From Odoribacter sp. (lineage in GTDB: Bacteria; Bacteroidota; Bacteroidia; Bacteroidales; Muribaculaceae), in contig JAMPHZ010000001.1 of NCBI GenBank assembly GCA_023663145.1, positions 140,251 to 204,250 of the forward strand: DNA of 64,000 nucleotides, in the 5' to 3' direction. Position numbers and translations under genes: made by a program. Each line of letters starts with the position of its first letter. The first letter of the stretch is position 1. Shown here piece after piece: positions 43,836 through 52,200 of the stretch. The notes beneath the pieces were generated by a model that ran no database searches, was not told where the DNA came from, and saw nothing but the letters and a program-made list of their open reading frames with translations.

Positions 43836-45080
43836 TTATTTACGTGTGAAGAAGCCTGCATAGGCTATGCCCAATGACAGAGCCGGCTCGTTGTTGTAAG
43901 GCGAGCGCATCAGTCCTATTGAATACTCGGCCTTTACCACAATCTGTTTCAGAGGAAAGTAATTTATGCCTGCTGATACTTTTGAGCGTCCGCACCAGTC
44001 ATATTTAAGTATATTGCCTGCTGTTTTCAGCATCGAATCGTAATAATCGTAACGGGCAAAAACATAAAGTTGCTGTTTCTTGACTTTAAGGGGTGCGAAT
44101 ATATCATAACCGGCTTCCACCCCTACGGAGATCGCATCTGACGCTACGTTTGTTTTCTTGGCGGGTGAGTCGTTGCGCATGCCTTTGTTATATGCAGTGA
44201 TACGGTCAGCGTCTGTGAGATGACCGTATATAACGCCGCCACGTGCTATGAAGTTATGACATTTGTAATTGAAATCAAAAGCTCCGATGGTGAGAGTGCC
44301 TTTGACGTCTTTCCAGTTATCATTAGGCTGAGATAATGTGTTGCTGAATGTATTGCCTACATATGCGCTCACGCCAAGACGCAGGCCATTGACTCCGTAC
44401 CAATCGACACGCGCGGCTCCGGCCAAGGCATTTGCTATTTTGAATTCATAGGGGCTACCTGCTCCTGTAGCAACCCATTGGTCGCGGCCGAAGCGGTCGG
44501 AATCAAGACCTGGTACTACCATGGCTTCATATCGCCAGTGTCCGGCACGCCCCCAAAAAGAGATGCCTGTCTGATGCCATGTGCACGGGATGATTGTAGC
44601 GTCACCTTCGGGACGGAATACGCCGAAGAAGTTAAGAGGTTCATGTGCACGGTTGGTGGCGCCGACGGGGACTACAATGTGGCCGGCTCTGATGTTGAAT
44701 TCAGGGCAGAAAGATTTCTGGATCCAGAATTGTTCAAGTGCCACTTCTCCTCCTCGTTCTACCTCGGTTTCGTATTCTCCACCTTCATCATCTTCCATTT
44801 CAACGGCAGCTTCTACACCCCCGTGCTCGAATTCAATTTCTGATCCCATGCTCCATCCTTTACCGAAGTCATATCCGAGATATATCACTACGTGCGGAAG
44901 GTCAACCTGACTGTGATGCTGGCCTGTGAAGTTCTGAGGATTTTTGTATCTGTTCCACGCATCGGAATAAAAGTTGTAGGTATATGTTGCTTCGCCATAT
45001 CCACCTACTGTGAGTTGAGCTGAGGCTGCTACGGCCGAAAGGCCTGTGGCAGCAAGAAGTGCGATAACTTTTTTGGGCAT
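43836..45080 (-). CDS. Outer-membrane porin-like beta-barrel protein
   Basis: 414 residues. Signal peptide about 1-21 (AVAASAQ) followed by a barrel pattern of alternating aromatic strands, ending in aromatic-rich LSLGIAYAGFF. The QVDLPHVVIYLGYDFGKGWSMGSEIEFEHGG region and overall pattern are like phosphate-selective porin O/P-type proteins. An acidic loop (about 80-100, MEDDEGGEYETEVERGG) may bind cations. First gene of the operon with imelysin, DHOR and Ccs; good promoter upstream. Substrate unknown, metal or chelate passage inferred. Confidence 0.85.
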   Translation of the reverse strand: MPKKVIALLAATGLSAVAASAQLTVGGYGEATYTYNFYSDAWNRYKNPQNFTGQHHSQVDLPHVVIYLGYDFGKGWSMGSEIEFEHGGVEAAVEMEDDEGGEYETEVERGGEVALEQFWIQKSFCPEFNIRAGHIVVPVGATNRAHEPLNFFGVFRPEGDATIIPCTWHQTGISFWGRAGHWRYEAMVVPGLDSDRFGRDQWVATGAGSPYEFKIANALAGAARVDWYGVNGLRLGVSAYVGNTFSNTLSQPNDNWKDVKGTLTIGAFDFNYKCHNFIARGGVIYGHLTDADRITAYNKGMRNDSPAKKTNVASDAISVGVEAGYDIFAPLKVKKQQLYVFARYDYYDSMLKTAGNILKYDWCGRSKVSAGINYFPLKQIVVKAEYSIGLMRSPYNNEPALSLGIAYAGFFTRK

Positions 45081-45103
45081 AGATTGATGTTTTTTTTACG
45101 CTG

Positions 45104-45134
45104 CAAAGTTCGGAACAATACGATGTGGCTGCAA
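45104..45134 (-). promoter_or_regulatory. Promoter of the porin-imelysin operon
   Basis: On the minus strand GAACTTTG (45104-45111), one mismatch from TAnnTTTG, has TTG 20 bases upstream (45132-45134). No obvious Fur box was identified by eye. Confidence 0.5.
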
Positions 45135-45339
45135 TACTGAATTTTTAGTAAAAATTTACAAATAAATTTTAACGCATACTTAAAAACGACTAAGTAACCG
45201 TAGGTCAAGGAGGATATTGTTATCCTTTGTATCAAATATGCGCCTAAATTGAACTTTAGCAATTATGATATGTTTTTAACTCTAAAAGAGGAAGAGACAT
45301 TATTCCGCCCTCCCTCACCAAAATTCTAAACCCATAACA

Positions 45340-46497
45340 ATGTCAACAAACGTTTATTCTCCTGTAGTTCAGCAGCTCATAGATATGATTCAGAGCAATG
45401 GCTGGCAAGACAAATTTCAGGCCGCGCTTGACAAATGTCACGACCTTAATGTAATTGAATACGAATCAATCAAAACTCTTGATGATTACTTTGATTGGTG
45501 CGAGGCTCAGCTTCATTGGGTCCCTGTGGAAGATCCTGAAGGTGATGTGGTGTATCAGCATGTAACGATGTTCTACTTCCTGCTTGATCAGTCTCCTGTG
45601 AAGGAACTACAGACACCTGTAATACCCAGTAAGCTCAAAGATAACGAGCAGCCCGAACTTACCCCTCTGTCGAAATGGATGCGTTCGTTCGTAACTTCCT
45701 TAGGAGCATACATGGATACCCCCGGTTCCCTTACCGATGAAGCAGTCAAATCATATTACGACTCACCACGTTACAATATGAGTGACTATGAGATGCCTAA
45801 GGGCGGATGGAAGACTTTCAATCAGTTCTTTGCCCGTTCGGTTAAGCCGGGCTATCGCCCCATTGCAGCTATTAACGATGACCATATAATCACTTCACCT
45901 GCCGATTCGACGAATGATGGCCAGTGGGAGGTAAATTCAGACTCATGTGTAAATATAAAGGGTCTGGAATGGAGTCTTGAAGAGCTTCTTGAAGGCAGTA
46001 AGTATAAAGATGCTTTCGCAGGTGGCAAATGGACTCACCAGTTCCTTAATACCACCGACTATCACCGTCAGCACGCTCCTGTCGGAGGTAAGATAGTGGA
46101 AGCCCGCGTTATACAAGGCGCTACATATCTTGGTGTTGAAGCTGTGCCTATTGAAGGTGATGAAAAGGGCCGTCGTCGTATTGTGCGCCGTAAACTCAGC
46201 GCACTTGATGAGGCCGGTTATCAATTCCTGCAGACCCGAGGCCTTATCGTGATTGAAAGCAAGGTGGGACTTGTAGCCGTATTACCTATGGGTATGGCTC
46301 AGGTATCATCAATTGTTGTGACTGCCGAAGAGGGGACTACACTGCGCAAAGGTGAGGAGATAAGCTATTTCCAGTTCGGAGGCAGTGACATCGTGATGGT
46401 ATTCCAACGCGACAGTAATGTTGAGATCTCGGCTCAGCCCGGTGTCCACTACAATGTGGGTACTAAAGTGGCTCAGGCATATCCTGTGGGCGAATAA
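45340..46497 (+). CDS. Soluble PSD-family (PsiD-like) pyruvoyl-dependent decarboxylase
   Basis: 385 residues with no membrane segment. Residues ~5-150 resemble the helical N-terminal PSDC domain; the PSD catalytic domain follows. Candidate self-processing residues: Asp189 (SPADS), His242/His245 (YHRQHAP) and Ser349 in FQFGGSD. Cleavage at Gly348-Ser349 would give a 348-residue beta chain and a 37-residue pyruvoyl alpha chain. Ordinary phospholipid Psd is shorter, membrane-linked and uses LGST. The two-domain layout and motifs (FLNTTDYHRQHAPV) instead resemble PSD-like amino-acid decarboxylases such as fungal PsiD (tryptophan decarboxylase). A GadC-like antiporter follows. So it may decarboxylate a free amino acid; substrate unknown. 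An AGGATA-TTGT-TATCCT inverted repeat (45211-45226) lies upstream. Confidence 0.8.
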   Translation: MSTNVYSPVVQQLIDMIQSNGWQDKFQAALDKCHDLNVIEYESIKTLDDYFDWCEAQLHWVPVEDPEGDVVYQHVTMFYFLLDQSPVKELQTPVIPSKLKDNEQPELTPLSKWMRSFVTSLGAYMDTPGSLTDEAVKSYYDSPRYNMSDYEMPKGGWKTFNQFFARSVKPGYRPIAAINDDHIITSPADSTNDGQWEVNSDSCVNIKGLEWSLEELLEGSKYKDAFAGGKWTHQFLNTTDYHRQHAPVGGKIVEARVIQGATYLGVEAVPIEGDEKGRRRIVRRKLSALDEAGYQFLQTRGLIVIESKVGLVAVLPMGMAQVSSIVVTAEEGTTLRKGEEISYFQFGGSDIVMVFQRDSNVEISAQPGVHYNVGTKVAQAYPVGE

Positions 46498-46526
46498 ACA
46501 ACTATATATGTAGCAAGATAATATTT

Positions 46527-46553
46527 CGGCTCGCCGCAGTAGGTGGCGGGCCG
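46527..46553 (+). terminator. Hairpin between decarboxylase and antiporter genes
   Basis: CGGCTCGCC (46527-46535) pairs with GGCGGGCCG (46545-46553) with one G-U pair, followed by TTGTTTC. It may be a partial terminator or mRNA stability element that lowers antiporter expression relative to the decarboxylase. Confidence 0.5.
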
Positions 46554-46579
46554 TTGTTTCAATTTCAACTATCCGCATT

Positions 46580-48208
46580 ATGAGAAAGCAACCGTTACCT
46601 GAACCCGATGTTACTCCGTCGGGTCGAGTCAAACACCGCTCAACAGCCAAAGGAACCATAACCATGGTTGCCATGGCTGTGATGATCATAACCTCGATAC
46701 TCAGTTTGCGCGGCTTACCGTCGGAAGCTAAGTATGGTATACAATCAATATTCTATTATCTGTTTGCAGCCATAGTGTTCCTTCTACCGTTCTCACTGGT
46801 ATGTGCTGAACTGGCTTCTACCTATACCCGGGCAGGAGGCCTGTACCGATGGGTCGCAGAGGCTTTTGGCCCTCGGTGGGGATGGACTGCCATGTTTCTT
46901 GAGTGGCAGACGGTAGTTATATGGTTTCCCACAGTGCTGATGTTTGCGGCTGCCTCATTAGCTTATATTTTTTGGCCTGAAAGTTTTGATGCGGCTCTCG
47001 CATCTGACAAGACTTACACCCTGATAATAGCCATGGTGGTGTATTGGGCAGCAACTCTCAATGCATTCCGTGGTCAGCGCAAGGCCAATGTGCTGACTAC
47101 CTACGGAGGCATGCTCGGGACCATAGTCCCCGGAGTGGTACTAATTGTAATGGGTGTGGTGTATTACCTATGTGGCAAACCGGTGTCTCTTACGGATGTG
47201 CCATTCTTCCCCGATTTCTCTAACGCAGGTACCATAGTGCTGGCAGCTTCAATATTCTTGTTTTATGCCGGAATGGAAATACAGGCTGTGCATATAAATG
47301 ATATGCGTAATCCGGGACGTGACTTTCCGAGAGCTGTGTTCCTTTCTATACTTGTAATTGTGGCAGTTTATGCATTGGGTACGCTTGTAATAGGACTTGT
47401 TGTCCCGAGTAGTGATATCAACCTGTTGCAATCATTACTTGTAGCATATAAGGCTTTATGGCATTCGTTCGGTCTCGGTTGGGTCGGAAATATAATGGCT
47501 CTGCTGATCATGTTCGGCGTGGTAGGGCAGGTGAGTGCTTTGGTTACCGGCCCGTCTACCGGTCTTATGGCCGTGGCACAGTCCGGTTATCTTCCGCGTA
47601 AACTTCAGGCAACTAATAAAAACGGAGCCAATGTACCTATTTTGCTTATTGAGGGTGTATTTGTGTCGCTGCTGTGTCTGATATTGATTGTTTTGCCTAC
47701 TGTAGAAAGTGCTTATCAGATAATGTCACAGATGGCAACCATAATTTATCTGGTAATGGTGATAATGATTTATGGGGCATTCATACGTCTACGTCGCACT
47801 CAGCCGGGCAAGAAGCGTGCTTTCAGGGTCCCCGGAGGTTTGTTTGGTGAGATTGTTGTGTGTGCTATAGGTATTGCCGGAGCTATGCTTGCGCTTGTAC
47901 TTTCATTCCTGCCTCCCTCGCAGATCACTACCGGATCGCCCGTGATATATGTAGGTATAATAGTTGTTGGTGTAGCTGTTATAATTGCACTGCCACTTGT
48001 GGTTTACGCATTCCGTAAACCGTCATGGCGCAACCCTGACGCACATTTCTATCCCTTTGATTGGCAGATCGAGGGTCGTCGCCCTTCGCAGGTATCGAAA
48101 TGGCCTGCCGGTTACGAGCCTACCGAGCAGCAGGTTGATGATGCTGAATCTCATGTAATCGCTACTCACGGAGTGAAGACTCCTGGGCGGCAAGGCGGCG
48201 CCATTTGA
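46580..48208 (+). CDS. GadC-like amino-acid antiporter (APC superfamily)
   Basis: 542 residues, about 12 membrane segments. It resembles the glutamate:GABA antiporter group: LVCAELASTYTRAGGLYRWVAEAFGPRWGW, FFPDFSNAGTIV, HINDMRNPGRDFPRA and VGPSTGLMAVAQ-like segments occur at matching places. A hydrophilic C-terminal tail of about 60 residues follows the last helix, comparable in position to the pH-sensing C-plug of GadC. Gene order (83 bases after the PSD-family decarboxylase, same strand) suggests it exchanges the decarboxylase's substrate for its amine product. No PLP-type glutamate decarboxylase lies nearby. The 3' end overlaps pnuC on the other strand by 47 bases. Confidence 0.88.
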   Translation: MRKQPLPEPDVTPSGRVKHRSTAKGTITMVAMAVMIITSILSLRGLPSEAKYGIQSIFYYLFAAIVFLLPFSLVCAELASTYTRAGGLYRWVAEAFGPRWGWTAMFLEWQTVVIWFPTVLMFAAASLAYIFWPESFDAALASDKTYTLIIAMVVYWAATLNAFRGQRKANVLTTYGGMLGTIVPGVVLIVMGVVYYLCGKPVSLTDVPFFPDFSNAGTIVLAASIFLFYAGMEIQAVHINDMRNPGRDFPRAVFLSILVIVAVYALGTLVIGLVVPSSDINLLQSLLVAYKALWHSFGLGWVGNIMALLIMFGVVGQVSALVTGPSTGLMAVAQSGYLPRKLQATNKNGANVPILLIEGVFVSLLCLILIVLPTVESAYQIMSQMATIIYLVMVIMIYGAFIRLRRTQPGKKRAFRVPGGLFGEIVVCAIGIAGAMLALVLSFLPPSQITTGSPVIYVGIIVVGVAVIIALPLVVYAFRKPSWRNPDAHFYPFDWQIEGRRPSQVSKWPAGYEPTEQQVDDAESHVIATHGVKTPGRQGGAI

Positions 48209-48764
48209 TATAGCCGAGCCAAGCTATCACGGTGTAGGCGGTATAAAGTCCGGCATAACCGTATATGCCTTTGTAGATGTAGAGCCCTACGCATACGGCA
48301 TCTACAGCCATCCATGCCCACCATTGCTCGACATATTTGCGGGCCATCATCCATAGAGCGACAATGCTAAGGGCGGTGGTAAATGCATCAGCTATAGGCA
48401 CAGTGCTGTCGGTTAAGCTATACAGGAACAGCCATATAAGCCACCATAATATTGCAAAAGCAAAAAAGCAACCCATTGCCGTGAGCCACGTACAATGACT
48501 CACAGGCAGGGTTGCCTTTTTTTCGTTCTTATGGGAATCTGTACGTCTTATAGTCCACTTCAAGTAACCGTATATGGCTATGATAACGTAGTAGATATTA
48601 ATGGCAAAGTCGGCATATAGTCCTTTGCGCAGATAAATCCACATAGAGATCATAGGCATTATTACCGAAACTATCCATACTTTGGCATTGGCATGGTACT
48701 CGTACCAAAGATAAACTAATCCTACGGTTACACCAAATGTCTCGAGCAACAGATCCCAGTTCAT
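48162..48764 (-). CDS. pnuT: PnuC-family vitamin transporter, probably thiamine (PnuT-type)
   Basis: 200 residues, about seven membrane segments, PnuC family (LETFGVTVGLVYLWYEYHAN at the N-terminus; IYYVIIAIYGYLKW and the C-terminal GLYTAYTVIAWLGYIKW repeats). PnuC proteins take up nicotinamide riboside, riboflavin or thiamine by facilitated diffusion. Here it lies 2 bases after a TonB receptor controlled by a TPP riboswitch, which points to thiamine; the frequently adjoining thiamine pyrophosphokinase gene is absent. The last 16 codons overlap the convergent antiporter gene. Confidence 0.88.
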   Translation of the reverse strand: MNWDLLLETFGVTVGLVYLWYEYHANAKVWIVSVIMPMISMWIYLRKGLYADFAINIYYVIIAIYGYLKWTIRRTDSHKNEKKATLPVSHCTWLTAMGCFFAFAILWWLIWLFLYSLTDSTVPIADAFTTALSIVALWMMARKYVEQWWAWMAVDAVCVGLYIYKGIYGYAGLYTAYTVIAWLGYIKWRRLAAQESSLRE

Positions 48765-48766
48765 GT

Positions 48767-51013
48767 TCAGAAGCTTAAAGATGCAGTACCCATTACATGG
48801 CAGGGCGATTGAGCCGCAAAGCCTGCATAGCGGTAAATTACGGGTTCACCGTTATCTCCTACGTAGTAGCCTGCCCCGGCGTAGCCGTTATTGCAATACT
48901 TTTTGTTGAATATATTGTAAATGGTGACACCTAAGCGAAGGGCTTTCACACCTCTTATTTTATTGAATGTATAGCCAAGATGAAGGTCGGTGACACAATA
49001 TGCGTCGAGAAGAGCTTCGACGCTGCGGGCGTTATCCATGTACTGCGATGATACATATCGGGTTGACAGTGCGGCATCAAATGACTTTACATGGAAGTTG
49101 AAAGAGTTGTTGACTATGAAATCAGGCGAGAATGCAATGGGGGTATTACCACAGTCAATGGTGATTGGGTTAAGACCGTCATCATCATATAAATATTCCA
49201 CAAAGTTTTTGACACGGTTACGTGACAGGGTGGCGTTGATGTCCCAGTCAAACCAATTGCAGGGTCTCAATTGGCCTTGCAGTTCTATACCCATGCGGTA
49301 GCTTGAGGGTACATTTACACTCAGAGGATTTCCTGTATCTGATAATTGCCCGGTGACTACAAGTTGGTCTTTGTAGTCCATATAATATATCCCGGCTCCT
49401 ATGGTAAACAGCTTGTTGCTGAAAGTATAGCCGGCTTCGTAGTCAAACAGACGTTCGGCTGTAGGGTAGTGCTGGGGATCGCTATCAGTGAAATTATCGC
49501 GTACAGGTTCTTTGTGAGCGACACTCCACGACAGATATGCTCTGTGACTGCCGCTGTTGTATGTAAATCCTACTTTGGGATTGAAAAAATTATAGTTGCG
49601 CATGATGTCAAGCACGGCAGGGGCGTTCGTGTTCCAATCGAAATTATCGCTGATTCCACGAATTGAGTATCTGATATGGCGGTACTGCAAGTCGGCATAT
49701 CCTGATAGACCCTTGTAAATGTCAATATCGGCGCGGCCATATATGTTGAAGTCGAATTTACGACCTACATTGCGGTAATATTCCTGTAGGGGATCAATAG
49801 CCCCAACGTAATTGCGTACCCATGCCACTTGCCCGAAGTGATTGCCACGATGCCAGTTGGCAGCTCCGCCTATCACAGCATTCAAGCGTTTGCCTGTATA
49901 GTTGATGTTGAACATACCGCCGCCAAAGTCATTGTCATTATGTTTCAAGCGCACAAGGTCGCTTTTTTTTATTAACTCACCGGACGCGTCATAAAATGGA
50001 TTGAGTCCGTATTCTGTCAAAGTCCGGCGTGTCTTGTACTGATTGTAGTAGCCGTCGCCTTTGGTGTAGTGGAATGAGAGATTCAGTCTCCATTTATCGC
50101 CTAACGACTGATTTATAAGAAGCTGCAGGTGATGTTGTACGAAATGGTCGAATTGGTCTGGGTAATATGCTGTTGAACCGTCAGCGGCTGTATATTCGCC
50201 GCATGGATTGTAACGGCGCCCATATTTTTCCATGTCTTCTTTCGATGCATAATCCCAGGCCATGTATGTTTGCTCTTTGCCACCGAAGGCCAGCAGCCTC
50301 ACAGTTGTGCTTTGTCCGGTGTAGGCAAGCTGCCCCATGTAACTCCATAATTTTGAGTATGCGCGGTCAATATATCCGTCTGATCCAATATGCGAAAATC
50401 GTGCATCTACGCTCCAATGGTCGCCAAACAGTCCTGATGATACTTTTACTGTCTCGCGATTTGAATTGTAGGAGCCGTATGAGAGAATAACCTCGGCTGA
50501 CGGATCGTAGGAGGGCGCATCTGTAATCATGTTTATTGATGCACCGAATGCTCCGGCACCGTTGGTTGATGTGCCTGCACCTCGTTGTATCTGGATGTCG
50601 CGCAGCGAGGATGCCAGATCTGGCATGTTTACCCAGTATACGTTATGACTCTCGGAGTCATTGATTGGAATGCCGTTGGCTGTGATGTTAATGCGCGAGG
50701 GATCTGTGCCGCGAACGCGTATGGAAGAATAGCCGATACCGCCACCGGCGTCGCCGGTAACCACCACAGAGGGGGTAGACTGTATCATGAATGGTACGTC
50801 ACGGCCGTCATTGACTGCATCAATGTCACTTGCCGTGAAGTTGGTAAATGCCACGGGAGTCCGGTCGCCGGCACGGTTGGCCACGACCTCGATGTCGTTG
50901 AGGTTAATCACTGAAGAGTCGGGCTTCTGTGCCTGTGCAGGCATACATAAAGCCTCGACGGGCGCAACAGCCGCTAACAGGGCCGCAACGCCGGGAAGAA
51001 TGTTGTTCTTCAT
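48767..51013 (-). CDS. TonB-dependent outer-membrane receptor for thiamine
   Basis: 748 residues. Signal peptide about 1-28 (ending AQAQ), then a plug domain (about 38-165, with VVVTGDAGGGIGYSSIRVRG and IQRGAGTSTNGAGAFGASIN) and a large barrel ending in GTASLSF, the C-terminal aromatic residue typical of outer-membrane barrels. No SusD partner. A TPP riboswitch occupies its leader and a PnuC-type transporter follows by 2 bases, so the ligand is very probably thiamine or its phosphates. Start codon at 51013 lies only 3 bases from the riboswitch's closing stem. Confidence 0.93.
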   Translation of the reverse strand: MKNNILPGVAALLAAVAPVEALCMPAQAQKPDSSVINLNDIEVVANRAGDRTPVAFTNFTASDIDAVNDGRDVPFMIQSTPSVVVTGDAGGGIGYSSIRVRGTDPSRINITANGIPINDSESHNVYWVNMPDLASSLRDIQIQRGAGTSTNGAGAFGASINMITDAPSYDPSAEVILSYGSYNSNRETVKVSSGLFGDHWSVDARFSHIGSDGYIDRAYSKLWSYMGQLAYTGQSTTVRLLAFGGKEQTYMAWDYASKEDMEKYGRRYNPCGEYTAADGSTAYYPDQFDHFVQHHLQLLINQSLGDKWRLNLSFHYTKGDGYYNQYKTRRTLTEYGLNPFYDASGELIKKSDLVRLKHNDNDFGGGMFNINYTGKRLNAVIGGAANWHRGNHFGQVAWVRNYVGAIDPLQEYYRNVGRKFDFNIYGRADIDIYKGLSGYADLQYRHIRYSIRGISDNFDWNTNAPAVLDIMRNYNFFNPKVGFTYNSGSHRAYLSWSVAHKEPVRDNFTDSDPQHYPTAERLFDYEAGYTFSNKLFTIGAGIYYMDYKDQLVVTGQLSDTGNPLSVNVPSSYRMGIELQGQLRPCNWFDWDINATLSRNRVKNFVEYLYDDDGLNPITIDCGNTPIAFSPDFIVNNSFNFHVKSFDAALSTRYVSSQYMDNARSVEALLDAYCVTDLHLGYTFNKIRGVKALRLGVTIYNIFNKKYCNNGYAGAGYYVGDNGEPVIYRYAGFAAQSPCHVMGTASLSF

Positions 51014-51016
51014 CGC

Positions 51017-51108
51017 TAATTTTCACTACGCCGGTACTAACCGGTTCAGGTTCAAAGGGTATAATCTCAGCTCCCGGCTGTAGCATACGCCGGGCGCACC
51101 CCTAACTA
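51017..51108 (-). promoter_or_regulatory. TPP (thiamine pyrophosphate) riboswitch
   Basis: On the minus strand the conserved THI elements occur in order: GGGGTGC, then a P3 hairpin (CCGGC...GCCGG), GCTGAGA, ATACCC, GAACCTGA, CCGGTTAGTACCGGCGTAG and GAAAATTA closing P1 (TAGTT 51104-51108 with AATTA 51017-51021). The aptamer ends 3 bases before the TonB receptor ATG, so ligand binding probably blocks translation initiation rather than using a separate terminator. Confidence 0.95.
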
Positions 51109-51159
51109 TGTTAATGATCTCATGCCACCCATGGAATAAAATTTCCTTGGTAGGCGGTG

Positions 51160-51189
51160 CAAAATTAACATTTTTTTCTGAAATGACAA
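51160..51189 (-). promoter_or_regulatory. Promoter of the thiamine uptake operon
   Basis: TAATTTTG (51160-51167) with TTTG 19 bases upstream (51187-51190), both on the minus strand; places the transcript start about 45 bases before the riboswitch. Confidence 0.7.
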
Positions 51190-51197
51190 AAAAATAA

Positions 51198-51246
51198 AAA
51201 TCACCGCCTGATCTTCCGCAGTAGAAGGAAGCGCAGGCGGTGGTTT
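51198..51246 (-). terminator. Terminator of the tandem sigma-factor genes
   Basis: AAATCACCGCCTG (51198-51210) pairs with CAGGCGGTGGTTT (51234-51246), one wobble, with a 23-base loop. On the minus strand it is followed by an AT-rich run. It lies 22 bases after the stop of the downstream sigma gene. Confidence 0.75.
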
Positions 51247-51268
51247 TTTACTATAAGTACCGGATATG

Positions 51269-52129
51269 TTACTGTCCTAAGTAGGCTTTGAGCAGATGGC
51301 TTTTCTGTCCCTTGAGGCGCCGGATTGCTTTTTCTTTGATTTGACGTACACGCTCGCGTGTAAGATCGAACTTGACGGCTATTTCCTCAAGAGTCATTTC
51401 CCGGCATCCAAGGCCAAAGAACATCTTGAGTATGTCGCGCTCACGTTCGCTGAGTTGTCTCAGAGATCGTTCGATTTCGTTGGAAAGCGACTCTTGGTTC
51501 AAGGTTGAGTCAGCCATTGGAGAATCATCATTGGTGAGTACGTCAAGCAGGCTGTTGTCTTCACCTTCAACGAAAGGCGCGTCAACTGATATGTGTCGGC
51601 CTGATACGCTCAGCGATTCTGCGATCTTTTCGTGTGGAACGTTAAGATAGTCGGCAAGTTCCTCCGCCGAAGGTCGGCGTTCGTTTTCCTGTTCGAATTT
51701 TGAGAGAGCCTTTGATATCTTGTTGAGTGATCCAACTTGATTGAGCGGCAGACGCACGATGCGCGACTGCTCGGCAAGAGCCTGAAGGATTGACTGGCGT
51801 ATCCACCACACTGCATAGGAAATAAACTTGAAACCACGGGTTTCATCAAACTTCTCAGCAGCTTTTATCAGGCCGAGGTTTCCTTCATCTATGAGGTCGG
51901 AAAGAGAGAGCCCTTGGTTCTGATATTGTTTGGCAACCGACACTACAAATCGTAGGTTGGCTTTTACAAGTTTGTTGAGTGCTGCGGTGTCGCCTTCGCG
52001 TATCCGTTGCGCGAGTTCTACTTCTTCATCTACCGAGATAAGCTCTTCGCGGCCTATTTCCTGAAGGTATTTATCGAGGGTGCCGCCATCGCGGTTAGTG
52101 ATTGAGGGGGTAATCTTAATTTGTCTCAT
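51269..52129 (-). CDS. RpoD-type sigma factor, second (divergent) tandem copy
   Basis: 286 residues, the short Bacteroidetes primary sigma form: region 1.2 ([15 protein letters not shown]), region 2 ([20 protein letters not shown] ... [20 protein letters not shown]), region 3 and region 4 with the -35-type helix-turn-helix ([20 protein letters not shown]). By hand count it differs from the neighbouring copy at about 42 of 286 positions; differences cluster at residues 8-17, 41-57 and 155-180, while the promoter-contact helices are nearly identical. Its N-terminus ([11 protein letters not shown]) departs from the usual Bacteroides start. It lies 71 bases after the other copy, with a weak -7-like TAATTTTC between. 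Confidence 0.93.
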   Translation of the reverse strand: MRQIKITPSITNRDGGTLDKYLQEIGREELISVDEEVELAQRIREGDTAALNKLVKANLRFVVSVAKQYQNQGLSLSDLIDEGNLGLIKAAEKFDETRGFKFISYAVWWIRQSILQALAEQSRIVRLPLNQVGSLNKISKALSKFEQENERRPSAEELADYLNVPHEKIAESLSVSGRHISVDAPFVEGEDNSLLDVLTNDDSPMADSTLNQESLSNEIERSLRQLSERERDILKMFFGLGCREMTLEEIAVKFDLTRERVRQIKEKAIRRLKGQKSHLLKAYLGQ

Positions 52130-52200
52130 CTTTTTCGGGCGAAAAAACGAAAATTAGAACATTCTTGGTGCTAAGGGGTATATATAAGGCTCGTCAGATG

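Noticed and set aside
45340..46497. Simple assignment as the phospholipid-making phosphatidylserine decarboxylase
   Set aside because: The protein lacks the membrane-associated short form and the LGST site, has an extra N-terminal domain, and is followed by an amino-acid antiporter, so the lipid role is not assumed.
51269..52129. Alternative (stress-type) sigma factor with distinct promoter specificity
   Set aside because: The region 2.4 and region 4.2 recognition helices are almost the same as in the neighbouring RpoD, so a different promoter set is not supported.
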